Positions 21,784-34,900 of a DNA stretch of 64,000 bases are shown here, in pieces. Positions within the stretch are counted from its first letter, which is position 1. Every line of letters starts with the position of its first letter. Both the position numbers and the translations under genes were made by a program. Origin of the DNA: Paramacrobiotus metropolitanus (taxonomy: Eukaryota; Tardigrada; Eutardigrada; Parachela; Macrobiotidae); assembly GCF_019649055.1 (NCBI RefSeq), contig NW_026570244.1:620001-684000 (forward strand). The letters run 5' to 3'. Under the pieces are notes generated by a model. It was not told the DNA's origin, made no database searches, and saw only the letters and a program-made list of their open reading frames with translations.

Positions 21784-24700
21784 ATGGAGTGGAGGGATCT
21801 GCTGCACTGCGCCGTGTGTCTGCGGGCTTTCGAGGAGTGCGAGACGGACGAGGGCCTGCGCCTGCCCGTCAGTCTGGTGTGCGGGCACACCATCTGCCGC
21901 GGCTGCCTGACTACCTGCACGAGCAGCAGCCAGCCTGCGACGCTGCACAAGGTGCCCGGACTGCGGACCCCCTCGGGCCAGACGCTGACTGTGCACGGCC
22001 ACGGCACTGCGCAGCAGCCGCACACGGGCTCCCCCCGGGGCAAGGCGGCGACGTGTACGCCGACGCACGCGTTGCCAGACGATACTGCGGCCGATAATAA
22101 TGTCAATATCAATAACAAGTCGAAGCAGCCGTGCAACGGCGTGCTGTCCCAGCAGCAGCAGCAGCGCCTGCCCCTGGACAGGCGCCATGCCTGTCCCCTG
22201 GACCACACCGTGCACGCCATCCCCCTCACGCAACTGCCCGTCAACGTGGCGCTGGCCCACCTGCTGGGCCTGCGCGTGCCCCCACAGCTGATGCGCCAGC
22301 AGCAGCGCTTGCCAGAAGCCGTGTCGCCGCCTGATCCTGGCAGCGCTTACAGCCGCGATATTCCTGAGGGCGCCGAAGCGGACAGGAAAGCATCGGACTC
22401 CCCCTGCACCGAGCCGGACCTGCACGAATCCCCCAGTGCCAGCAGCTTTAGCGAACTGTATCAAGGGGCGCTGAGCGCGCTGGACTCCCTGGCTCTGTTG
22501 GTGTCGGGTGGGGCAGCGAGTAGCGGGGCGGCCGCGGGAGCGATCGCGGGAGCAATACCCCTGCGAACGCCCGTTTATCCAGGTAAGCCAGCGCTGGCAC
22601 AGCGATGCAGTGCAGCACTGCAGCGTTGTGCCTGTTCTCTGTGTTGGATGAGAGTTGAAAGGGTTGCCTTTGGGAACAGTTGTCAACAAAGCCCTCCAGA
22701 GGAAGATCTTGACGCTGATGCAGTGCCAGCTGCTGCTGCCGGAAGGTACGCTTGCTCCTGCTGTTCAAACATTACTTTTGAACAGCAGCCTATCGCACAA
22801 TTCTACGTTGGATACGTTAATGGTTGCACGTAATTTTGCAGGACGTACAAAGTGCCAGCGAGCAGCAAGGTGTGTTAGTTACTCGTGGTAGTGCCCTTGG
22901 ACCCTGCAGACGTGATGCAGTGAATATTCTGAGGATTTTGCAGGTCTATCTGTGAGAGAATTGTTACGGAATTGATCGTCATGCATCAGAACACGCAGCA
23001 GTTGACTTCGCATCTATGGTCGGCGGTAGGTAGCTTCGCGTGGTGTGCATATTTATCGATGAAATACTATACGATGCTTTTTGTCGCGAACTTTGTACTT
23101 GACATCGTTGTTCAGCAGAATGAATGCTCCGCCGCTTAGAGGGTAATGTTGCTGTTGACTGTTGTTAGGTGCGGGCGCGCGGATGTCAGTTCTTGGGACC
23201 GGCGATGCAAGAGGAAGGTGGGTGGTGTCTGCCACTCGCCTTGTGCTCACTCCTCAGCATGGCCCCGGGGCGGGGCGGGGCGCTGGGCCTGTCTGCACTG
23301 GTTGCTGCAAATTGAAATCTCCATAATAATTGCAGTGCTGAAGCTGGTGTTGCTGGCCCTGGAAACGGGCTCGGCGCTGAGCCGGAAGGTCTTGGTCATG
23401 TTCATCGTGCAGAAGCTCAAGCCGCAGTACTCGCAGGTACAGCTCACTGGCACAGTCCTGTATAATTATGTGCATCCTCTGATGGGAGCATTTCCAGCCT
23501 ACGCTGATCCGCTTGCTTTACAGGCGTCAAAAACCAGCGTCGGACATGTCGTGCAGCTGCTTTACCGGGCTTCGTGCTTTAAGGTTTGCACTACCTAGCG
23601 CGTATTCATGTTTACCTGCGATCATGGTAGAGTCCGCAGAGTGGGATCACACGGTATTGGTTAATCATAAAAATATGTGAAGATGCAGCGTTTCCAGGGG
23701 CTGATCGATCCATCTAGTTTTGTAACGACTAACGAGGGATGCGAAATGCATGAGCACTGCTGTACAGATATATGTGTAGATATAATAGCATAATTAGCAT
23801 TGTACTGTACTGTAGGTATCCAAACGGGACGGTGATTCCAGCCTAATGGAGGTAAGGCAGTCAGTCACTCGGCTGCGGACGATGCCTGGAGGGGGCGGGT
23901 GACAGGGGCTGAGTGGTTTGCTCTGGCTTTGCAGCTGAAGGAGGAGTTCCGCGTGTACGACGCGCTGCGCAAGGAGCACGACGCGCAGATCATCCAGATC
24001 GCCCAGGAGGCCGGTCTGCGCATCGCTCCCGAGCAGTGGTCGGCGCTGCTCTACGGCGGTACGGCGCGCAGTCATGACCCATAAGCGGATCATTCTAGCC
24101 GTTCTCCGGTGTTAGGGATGCTTGTTGCTTGCAGATCACCTCCATAAATCCCACATGCAGTCCATCATTGACAAGGTTAGTGCTTCTCTTTACTATGTCT
24201 TCCTCAACCACAGACTCAGTATACTGTACGAGTACACTTTTCGCTTTGCGTTGTCGTTTAGCGCATATCTACGCAGCTCTACGGATTTACAGGTCGTACT
24301 TCCCTGACATCAATAAATTATAATCATGTATTTGTAATGCAAAAGTCAGCGGCAACAATTTCAATTCATTCTAATGGGCGTTCGTCCAGTTTTTACAGCC
24401 TTTAGGCGCTTCGAGCCACTAGTCTTAGAGTCTAGTCGCTAGCCCGTAACGCACATGAGTGCTTTCCTCTTGAATGATGACTTGTATTCCTGTGAAAATA
24501 GTGATTTTTTATCCAAGTTTATTCAGATTTTACGAAATTACTTGATTGTTGGCTGCACTTTAAATTTGAACGAAGGGAATCCAAAGCACTTCCGGCGCTT
24601 AACGCAATCTCAGCCGCTCGGTGTGGCAGCGTGATACAGTTTTCTGTGTTGCAAGTTTCTGAATATTCCCAAGCTTTTCCATTTTGGTTGTTCTTGCGCC

Positions 24701-27200
24701 AGCTGTTTTTTTCTTTTCTGCCCCTTTTTTATCAAAACGTTAAGAATAGTTGTGAGAAATCATTTTAAGCTGAAAATGTGTCGTTGGAAACCGACTGGCG
24801 CAAAACCAACTGATGGGCCTTCATAACACTCGTGAAAGAAGTAACGTAATAATCGTATGTTAGTATGTTACAGTAATTTTTTTCTACCCGCGCAGGCTTT
24901 TCGCAGCATGAAGTGGCTATTAGTATTGGCAATCAAGCTCAAGTAAACGATTGGAAAGCTTTGTGCAGTTGTATAACATAGGCATGCGGAAGCGCTACCT
25001 TTCACTTGCATTCTGGTGTGTCTCAGTGTCTGTGCTGTGGTGACTACTGTGCAAGTGCACTGTCTTCGATTGCAGCTGCAGAGCACGCAGTACCTGGCCA
25101 GCAGCGTGCAGGAGCTCATCATCGCCGTCCAGCGATCCGGCGATCCGCAGGGCTTGCTGCAGCTGCGGCCGGCCCTGGACCAGCTGGCCGGTCTGACCCT
25201 GGAGGACACCACGGGCGCCGCGGGACACGGCGGCAACGCGGCGCCGCCCGCGACCTCTCCCGGCTCGGCCAGCGAAGTGGCCGCCGCGTGTGCCAGCATG
25301 GAGCTGGTGGCGGTGTCCCTGCAGAACCTCCTGCACGTCGTCTCCGGCTTCCTCTTCTTCATGGCCAACAATCTCGCCAAGAAGGATATGCCGCCCAGCA
25401 GCCGCGTTCGCTCCTTTGCTGGCGCAGGTGCGCGCTACGTCACTGTGCTCATTCGTCCTGCTGCTGCACTTGAACTTTTATTTACTTAATTTAACATAAT
25501 TTAATATTATTCGATTTTAATTTGGTCTAATTTAAATGCAGGCAGTTTCCGGTTTTCTTGGGTGTGTGAAAAATGGCAGCCGCTGGTAGCTAGACTACTC
25601 TAGGCGAAAATCTGTTTTACAGATGGACACACCTCGGCGAATGGAGGAATTGCGGCAGGACGCGTCAAGCACGCATATCCGCAGCAGCAACAGCAGCAGC
25701 AGGCGGCGCATCGCGCGCTCTCGCTCAGTCGCAGCTTGCCGCAGTCCTACTCCCAGCCGAGTTTCACCAGTTTCACGGCAGCGCAGGCGCAGCACGGCCT
25801 CTTCCCGTCGATACGCGAACCAACGAGCGACGCCGGCAACGGCAATGGCCTGCATTCCGTCTACTATCCGGCGCTGAATCCCCTGCTGATGAACCGCCGG
25901 CCGGCCAGCGGGGTCTTTGCGCCACTGCCGCCGCAGCAGCATCTCGTCGGCGCCGCGTCCCGTCCGGCCCCTCCTGCCGCTGGGGGCGGGGGCGGGGGCC
26001 CGCCTCGCTCGGCGCTGAGCATGTCGCTCAGTCACAGCGCGTCGGTCAACCTGTCGTCGGCAGGATTCGCCAGCAATATGGCATCTCCCCTGGACAGCCG
26101 GATGTATCGGCCCATCAGTCGCCAGGTATGTGCGCTCGAGGTGGTTGATGGCAGGCAGTGAATTGTTCATTAGCCTGCTCTCTCGCTAATCCCTCAGTCA
26201 AGACAAAGTAATAACAGTTGCTGTTTTTCCTGACCGTACATGTTGTGGTCACTTTATTGCAGGCCTCGGTGCCGGCCACCATGCGGACTCTGGAGGGCGG
26301 CAACGGCATGGACGGCGTCCCGTTCCCTTCGCCCGGCAGCAGCCACGGAGGCCAGTACAACTACGTGTTCGGCCACGGGGGGCGCCCGCAGCTCGCGACG
26401 GGGTTCCGCGTAGGCAGCCACAGCGATCTGGAGCAGGGTGGCAGCCTGTCGGAGGAGCACGGCAGCGGGCGGATGCCGCGTGACTACGGGGCTTACGAGG
26501 CCGCCCGTGCCCATGCCGGCTGGTCGAGGGCGGGCATGAGGACGGCCATCAGTCCGCTGCCGCTGGACGATCTGGAGGACGAGCAGGACGGCCTGGCGCT
26601 GGGGATGCCGCAGCTGCACCGGCCGCACGCCGAGCTGTCCACCTTCAACCAGTCCCTGTCGCACAGCCGCCGTCTGCCCTCCTCCTCCGGCAACTTGCTG
26701 GACGAGTACGCTCGCTGGCGGGACGACGCCAGTACGGCGCAAGGGGTCAGTCTTTCTCTTGTTCTTTGTTGACCACAGCATTCGACATGGTGGCATCGAT
26801 AACCATGCGTGACTTGCAGATCCACCGCATATCGTCGCTGTCCAGCGAGCTGGCCGGCGTGGGCGGCGGCCACATGCGCGCCAGTCGCTCGGCCGTGTTC
26901 CACGCGGACTACGCCGGCGGCGGCGGACTGGACGGCTACTTCGGCAGTCCGCCCTGCAAGCCGCTCTCGCGCCTCATGCAGTCGACGACGTCCCCGTCCG
27001 GCCGCGCCGCGGGCCTGGATCTGGAGCAGCTGAGCGACCGCGACCACGAGGACGTGCTGACGATGCGGCTGTGCAGTGACGCACTGGGTGAGCCGCTGCC
27101 GGACGTCGTCGGCGCCGACTTCGCCGACCAGCAGCACCACCGCGAGAAGTGGGCGGCGGCCTGCCTCTTCTCGCTGTCGGACGAAGAGCCCAGCAGTTAG
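21784..27200 (+). CDS. RC3H: Roquin-type RING E3 ligase / RNA-binding repressor, CCCH finger missing
   Basis: Fourteen exons with compatible phases: 21784-22582, 22662-22745, 22842-22869, 22944-23029, 23169-23217, 23336-23436, 23524-23583, 23816-23851, 23935-24058, 24135-24175, 25076-25427, 25623-26125, 26263-26745, 26820-27200 (TAG), about 1,040 residues. The RING begins CAVC and CGHTICRGC; its last pair is in HACPLDH about 85 residues later. The ROQ/HEPN core is close to vertebrate Roquin ([47 protein letters not shown]). Family proteins bind stem-loops in mRNA 3' ends and recruit CCR4-NOT. The CCCH finger that normally follows HEPN is absent: exon 11 (ends SFAGAG) joins in phase to a glutamine-rich low-complexity tail. 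Animals have one or two genes of this family. Confidence 0.92.
24585..24815. repeat. Dispersed repeat, copy 1, in the tenth Roquin intron
   Basis: This segment is a diverged same-orientation copy of 29,295-29,520. Shared blocks in order are ACTTCCGG, GCAATC-CA-CCG-TCGGTG, and GTCG-TTGGAA-CC. No coding capacity. Class is unknown; a short non-autonomous element is likely. Confidence 0.6.
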
Positions 27201-28543
27201 ATGTCAGGCGCCGCTACAGATACAGCTACACCGTCTCTTGCCGGCATTCCAGCGCGCTGTAGTTCATTTTCTTATGACCCGCAGTCGAACCGATACGCCG
27301 CAGTTTGTCCGTCCGTCCGTACCTCGCCAGGTGTCTGCGTGCCGCTGCAACCAGTGGAATCGCTGCGTTGCAGCGGTTCTAGTCGCGCTTTTATCGGTCT
27401 TAATGATTTACACGCTGGCCATCCCGTCTTAACATTCGTTTTATCCTTCTAATGATTTTACATAATCCCTACAGGGTATTTAGTAAGTTTTTTACCGTTA
27501 GGTTTCATGTTGAAATGTTAGCATGTTGCTTATATTATGTGAGTTTATTTTCTTATATTAGGAGCATTGTCGTATTTTCTCCATGAGAAGGTTTTTATAA
27601 TTTTATCGAATGTAATTGCTTTATGCTTTGGCAGCTAAACAGTCTAAGTGGATTTTAGCATTTTATCTGAATAAATACAGTGCATGGGTATCGTTACTGC
27701 AGTACCATAGCATTACAGTATTTATTAGCCTCCCGTTGCTCCTGGCATCGGCAGCTAACTTTCGCTACACTTGGTACGCAGTACGCATCGATAGAAACGT
27801 GATTGTGATTAATTTTGTGCTTTCAAGAGTTGGTTTTATTGTCCAGTACCAGATGGCGTTCACAGGGTTCGGTACGCAGTACAAACGTACATAATAAGCA
27901 CTTGTAGGGTCGTCATCATCCTGCACAAGGGCTACTGGGTAGAGATTACCTCGGGCTGTTATTTTACGTTTCTTACTGGGCGGTACGCCCTTTTTACGGT
28001 AGCCACTGGCCAGATTTCGGCAGAATTTTTCACTCGTCCAGATGATGATGACGACATTGCTCGGTACATACAGATCGGTTTTGTACAGAAGCAGTTTTAT
28101 TAACAGAAGAATGGTCGCCCATTACAGCTGCAGTGGACCACAGTTAAAAGTCGTAACAAAAACAACATAATTGAGACGGTGCTCAGCGCTCACACTAGCG
28201 TTAAACTTTGCATAAAAATTCAGACGTACAACTTGAAAGTGCAGCAGGAAACAAAAAAGAGCGCATTAACAAGACAACAAGAAGAGATAAAAAATAAGGA
28301 ACCATCGGACTATCATATTCATGGCTGTCTCACTAACTAGGATCTGTATTCGGCGACTCCCTGTCAGCTGGGCACGCGTTACGTATTCACAGATGCAGCA
28401 TATCTACGGTAATATCGAAACAGCAGAAGTAGGCTCTCAGCGTGTACAGTCACTACAGTGCGGCAATTAACAAAAGAAAACGGTACTCGTCCAACTGCGG
28501 CTGTACTCACATCAGCCTCAAAGTCACGGCGACCTGAGCGCAT
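27201..28543. other. Intergenic, convergent 3' ends of Roquin and LRCH
   Basis: No further exon is seen. AATAAA at about 27,671 could be a Roquin polyadenylation signal. The segment otherwise holds the untranslated ends of the two tail-to-tail genes. Confidence 0.5.
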
Positions 28544-28963
28544 TCAGACGACACTAAAAGCCGCCGACGCGTTGCCACTGCCGGTGGCGGCGGGCGTCGC
28601 GCCCGTGACCTTTCTGTGGACATTGGACGCCGCTGCAGCACGGCCAGCGGCGCCGGGCAGGGTCGTGCTGGGGCCCGTTTCCGCGTTAGCAGGCAGGCTC
28701 TTGGGTGCAGCAGCACAGCTGGCGACGGCAGGCGCCATGCGCCTGCCTGCAACGGCCGACGAAGGAGCGGCCGTGGCCGCCGGCGGGAGCGCGGAGGACG
28801 AGTAGACCAGACTGAAGGAGGAGGCCACCTGCACGCTGGCGCTGCGCTTCCCACCGACCGCACTACCGCCGCTGCTCTCCATCAGACTGACGCCCTGCAC
28901 GCAGTCCACGATGCGGCTGACGTTCTTCCCTTCCAGGATGTCCGCCGGGGAGCACAGAATCAC
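28544..28963 (-). CDS. LRCH: LRCH alternative last exon B (soluble tail)
   Basis: Acceptor GCCTAG precedes GTGATTCTG. The exon begins VILCSPADILEGKNVSRIV, completing the CH domain, and continues with alanine/serine-rich sequence to TAG at 28,544. No membrane segment. Its start aligns with that of exon A, so the two are alternatives. Confidence 0.7.
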   Translation of the reverse strand: MILCSPADILEGKNVSRIVDCVQGVSLMESSGGSAVGGKRSASVQVASSFSLVYSSSALPPAATAAPSSAVAGRRMAPAVASCAAAPKSLPANAETGPSTTLPGAAGRAAAASNVHRKVTGATPAATGSGNASAAFSVV

Positions 28964-31900
28964 CTAGGCAATTCATAATTAATCAAAGATCAACACGGAG
29001 CGCTGCTGGCCGGTCACCGCCGCACCGCCACATCGCTGGCCCTGGTCAACTCTATACGTACAAACTTGTGCTTGTTTGCAGCTTCAGCAGATGAAGTGCA
29101 TTTATGTTACTAGAAGGTAAAGCCGCACTATTCTGACTTTCTGACAGCCGTGTAGAGTCGCTGCAACTAGACTGTCTAGACACACTCTCAGCGCATACGA
29201 ACGATTTCGGACGTATTTCCTTGGAAATCACTATCCTGCCTAACATAATTTATGCTTAAAAATCTCTCAACTGAACACTTCAAATGAAAAAAATTCAGGG
29301 ACTTCCGGTGCTCAGAGCAATCGCAACCGGTCGGTGCACCAGCATACAGTGCATAATGCCAATTTACCTTGAAAGTTGTCAAAAATTCTCAATTTTTCCT
29401 TATGGATTTTCATCATGAAAACCGACTTTCTCTGCATTACGTCTACTGGAGAATTAAGAATTAATTTAAGTGTAAATGCGTCGCTTGGAACCAGACCGAT
29501 GCAAGTTAGAAACCAAGAGACAAGCTTCCACAATGTTTAGAAAAACGCCACATAGATCACTTAAATCAAACGTGAAATATAGACACTTGTACGAGTACTT
29601 TTAGTGCTAATGCAGCATCCAACGCCACTTCCTTTACTTATTAAATGTCACTGCCTCAACTATACATCCTCCTGCTCGACATTTCCAGAATAAACCTTTT
29701 TCTACTGCCCATCAATTTTGTTGTTTGTACGAAGTTTTCGAAGCCTTAATTAATGGTAGTTGCATTTTCAGACTACTGTATATGATTTTATATATATATA
29801 GAGCATTTTCAGACTACTGTATTTCATTTTTTTATATAGTCTGGTCACTGGTGTACATGTAGCAGTAAAAGTGAATACAATATTATTCCCACTCCCAGCC
29901 AAAACAAGCTGCCACCAGCGACCGGTCACTCACAAGTCACAACTAACAAAAAAAGACTACTATCCGCTGCCCATATCACGAGTACAACTGCCTCTGAACG
30001 CAGCATTCGAATGTGGCGAAAAAGCCGTACTTCTATTCTATACGCGGATGACGCACGCCGATCATATTATCAGCAAAGAGGAACACTCGCGGAAAGCAGC
30101 AGCATGCACACTGCACAGCAGATCACATGAACATGAAAGGACAGCGCGACGGCATCACAATGAGAAGGAGTAGCCAGAGACGTAGAGAAGGTAGGAAAGC
30201 GCCGCCACAACGTACATCACAAGCAGCAAGCCAGCGTACAGACTATCCCTGTTCCGCTGCCGAGGCTGACCAGTTGCCACTGCGCCGGTAGCGGCATGAG
30301 TCGAATCAGTCGATGCGGCCGGTCGATTCGAACTGGACCCGTCCAGCTGCAGCTGCAGATCCAGGCGCATGAGCGACAACAACATCTCCCCCAGGGCACC
30401 AGCACCGCAGTGACCGCACCCATCAGCGCCGCCTGCCTCGGGCGGAGTTTCGTCAGCGAGGCCCGGGACGCCGTCTGAGAGCGGCAGCGCAGATGCATGC
30501 GAACAGGAAGCAGCGGGAGCAGCAGAGGGAAAAGCGTTAAGGTAGTAGCGGTTAGGTGAAAGGATAGCGTCAGAGGAGCACACAGCGTTCTGCAACAGTC
30601 AATGCAGCGTCTTCATGCACGAGTCAGTCAGAGTAGCCCGTCTTACTAGGCAACCAGCAGCCATAAACACCAGCCAACAGACATGTACACAGATACACAC
30701 CAAACGAAAGCTGCCAAATATAAATTCAAGTATTCGTATCAATACAAGTAAAAATACAAATATAAATATTCGTTTGTAAATATTCGTATAAATACAAGTG
30801 TTCGTAGTAGCATCTGAGAAGCATTATACGCTTCAACTGTCAGTCCCAAGTTCCAACATGACACACATTTAATCAGTGCTCGTTAAAGCTCTGCATTGTA
30901 CACCAATACCATCATAAAACTTATTATTAAAAACTCGTTGTGATGATAGAAAGGAAATGAGTGACTGGCTGGTCTAATCCACTACGCCTTCCCAAGTATC
31001 CTCCGTATAGAGTGGTAGATATCTGCATTCTGGTCATCGCCCGCTAACATTATTGAACCGCCTAATTATCGTGTCCTAGTTTATCCCAAGGACTGGCAGC
31101 ATCTGCTAATACTATTCTTCATCCCACAAAGCGCAACTTGTACCGCAACTTGTACCGCACAGCTGCAGTGAGCGCAGTGCAAAGCGAACCGTCCCTACCC
31201 CTGTCACCTAGTAGAAGCTCTGTGAGCAGCGAGCACTGCCAGCCACCCTCGAGGCCATAATAATAACTGCTGGCATGCTGGCACTTACTTCGGAAAGACC
31301 GAGACGGCGGCAGGCATCGAGGAAGTTGTCCACGTTGCGGCGACACTTGGCGGGCGTCAGTTTGGGCGGCGTGGCACTGGCGGACAGGGAGGAGGAGGCC
31401 GACTGCGTCTGCGTGGGCACGTGGATGCTGATGACGCTGCGGGGCCGGATGTGGTTGACCAGGTGGCACAGGATCACCCCGTCCTACGCAGCAAGCAGGT
31501 TACACAACCCCACCAATGTCACAATCACAGTCCACACAACACAACAAACGCTCTTACTTGCAACGCGCCCAACAAGTCGTCCGGTAAGCGCAATTTCAGC
31601 CGGCTCTCCAAATACTGCAACAAACCCAATACCTCTCAAGCTCAATGCCGATGAAAATAAGCAATCCGAATCTCCTGCGCAAGGCTAGAGTAGCGGAAAT
31701 CAACAAGCAAGCTGACCTTGCGCAGTACTTGCACTTTTTCGTTCTCCTCCCTCATTTGTTCCTGCTGACGGCGAATGGTGAAGTTAGAATTATATTCGGG
31801 CGCAGTGACTGCGGACTTGGCAGCCGCCACAGCAACAGTCGAACTGCTGCCGGAAGGCAAGGACGCTTTGCGAGCGCTGGACACGGCGGACGCATCGCCC

Positions 31901-34900
31901 GCACCGTTCACCGCAGCGGAGCCAGCCGATTTCTGCTTCGTCATCGTTCGGGCACTCTTCGAAGGGGCAGCTGGGGCTTTCTGCCAACACACAACGCTTT
32001 CCGTTGCACACTGTCTGGAAAAGCATCAAGCAGCGAGAACGGCGTACCCCTTTGGGAGAAATCTGGTCGGTCTTGCCGGCCGCGGCCTCCTTCTCCGGGA
32101 CCGGACTGGGGTAGGTCTGCGGCGTCGACACCGCGCTGGAGCTCTTGTCGTCCAGGCTGGCCTCTTTGCTGCGCAGTCCCTTGTGATCCGGATGCGCTGC
32201 CTCCCTCGCACTGCCATTCCCCTGCGAACTATTGCTGCTAGAGACGGTCCCCGAACCGGAGCCGGTGCGCGGTCGCCCACTGGCCACGACGCTCTTCGGT
32301 CCGCCTTTTCCAATGTTGCGCCCGCTGCTGGTTTGTCCGGGTGAGATTCTACACGATTATTAACCGATCAGTACACAATCGAGAGGCACACGAAACACGT
32401 CGGTTAAACGTTTAGTAACACCCTCAAAACACTATAAATATTCGTCCAGGAAACATGTGAACACGGCTGCAGTTCACACAAGTAATCACAAGTCAGTTAA
32501 AGTACTTCTATAGTACACACTAGGGTACATACTTTCTGGGAATCTGCGAAACTGCTGCCGGCTTCTTGAACACGGCATGATCATCCCCGCTAGCAGCCAG
32601 CGGCAACACGCCGCCATTCACAGCAGCCCCGGCGTCCTCAGCAGCCACTTGCGCCGGCGGAAGCCCATTCTCCGGACTGGCGTCCACCATAACCAGACTG
32701 GACGCCTCTTCGCTCAATTTCCCATTGGCCACTGCCGCGGTTACTCCATCCAGATGCGCCGCTTCCGGCTCGTCGACGCACGCCACCCGGGTGGCAGTCG
32801 CGTGTCCAACCGAGTTTTCCGGATGTTCTTTCCCGTTTGCGGCTACGTCTTCTGCAAAGATACCAGCGGCACATTGAAACTGATTTCGGAGTGACACCAC
32901 GCTATTATAATTCCTTGCAGGAAGCACACTGACCACGAGATTCCACACTGGGCAACTCCAGACTGAAGCTTCGCGGGGGAGGAGGAGCGCTGACACCGTT
33001 AGCCACCGGCCGACTGGGCTTCGGCCCACCCATACTGCTGCTGCGGACATCGGCCGCCAGCACGTGCTTGTTGATGGGCACCGCCACCGGGATCAGCGAC
33101 GAGGGGCACGCGTACTCGCTCATCTCGCGATCCACACTTCTGTACGTCAAGTGCAAAACAAATAAATGTCTTACAGACAGAATATAGCAAATAAGCAAAC
33201 ATTATTACAAATAAAACAGAGGCAACTGCTAGCAATTTCAGCCAACAACCAAAATGACCACATGCATGCGATCGGGCTCACCGGTTAGCCAGTTCTTTCC
33301 GGTCGCGACTGGCGTTTTCACTGCGGCTGGATCTGCGCAGTTCACCATTGAGATAAGGCCCGCCCTTGTGCGTGGCGGTCTCCAGGCATTTAAAAATGTG
33401 GATCTGTCCCCGGCTGCAGACCTAAAGGGGGGCAGGACGACAACGGTCAGAGCACATCGGTGCCACACACCGTACAGATACAGTACACTGCTCCGCAATC
33501 CTACCTGCATAGATGGACAGTCCAACGGGTTGTCCAGCACATGCAGGTACTCCAGCGTAGTCATCGACCGCAAACTACTCGGAAGTGACGTCAACAGATT
33601 CTGCGATACATCCAAACGAATCAGCCGTAATTTGGCCACGTCTGTAAAACGCATTGTGACGCTTACTGTTCTTGTGGTGAAATTTCAATCAGCACAGTCA
33701 AAAAGCCACCGGAAATTAAATGATAAGAGTTGAAAACACCAGAAAGGAAGCTGTCTGTGATAGGCTTACCATTGGGCAGCGCTTGCAGGAGATTCTTGCG
33801 GACATCCAGCGAGCGCAGCGCCGACAAGCGGGAGAGCGAAGCGGGCAAGTGCGTCAATTGATTGCAGCTGACGTTCAAGTCCATCAGCGACTGGAGAGAT
33901 CCCATTTCTTCCGGCAGTGACTGCAGTCGGTTGTGGCTGACTAGGAGGATTTCCAGTGCGGGCAGCTTGCAGATGACCGCGGGCAAGGAAGACAGCAAGT
34001 TGCGACTGCAACGGAAGAGAATGACAACATGACTGACTGGCAATTCTACTGGTAGCTTCAGTCAGTTTTCTTAATTTATCGACTACGGCGGTGTCGATAA
34101 ATTAAATTATCGACTACGGTCCCCTGTGTTCAGGAAAACGGGACTTATTGTGGCGTTTAAGGTCGGTCACGGACATTATATCTTTACAAATAATTATGGA
34201 AGCAATTTTTACAGAATATTATTACATAATACTGAATAATGAAATAATAACCTAGAAGGGAGAAGGAAATAAAAAAACAAACTACAAAATAAATACAAAC
34301 TGCTAAATTTACGGCTTTGCTTCGGTGTGTCAGTGCCAGGCTGCCAGCCAGCAGCGGTTTACTTTAATGCGACTTTCTAAAGAAGCCTCTACATGGCAAA
34401 AGCAATGCAGGTACTATACATGTATACCTGAGGTCCAGGTGAACCAGGCATCGCAAACGCATGATGTCGTTAGGCAGACTCTTCAAGAGATTCTCCCGGC
34501 AGTCCAGGAACTCGAGAAAGACCAGCTCCAGCAGACTGTCAGGCAGCTCGCTCAAGCGGTTGCGCGAAACATCTGGCGAAGCAGCGCATGCATCGTCAGT
34601 GAGAGTTCACAGTAAACGGACGACGCACACGCACCTGCAGTGACGGTGTCGATGAGATTGTACTTGCTGGGCGAGGGGCAACTCAGCTCCTTCATGCCGC
34701 GTCCGCTGAGGTTCAGTCGGCCTGCAAAGGAAGTGCTAGACGCAGGCAAGAGGCCGGAGAAGATCAGTCAGCCTGTCACCTGTGTGGGCGCAGTCCTCCA
34801 GCACGCGCTCGATGTTGCGCCCGATGGAGAGGGAGTTGGCCAGGGCCGCGGCGCTGGACAGCCGCGAGTTGGACAGGGGACGCGCGGGTCGCTGGCGCGC

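Noticed and set aside
21709-22689. 326-codon minus-strand frame over Roquin exon 1
   Set aside because: Shadow of a GC-rich exon; the plus strand carries clear RING and Roquin homology with spliced continuation.
26493-27140. 215-codon minus-strand frame over Roquin exons 13-14
   Set aside because: Antisense shadow; plus frames have splice sites and continuous coding phase.
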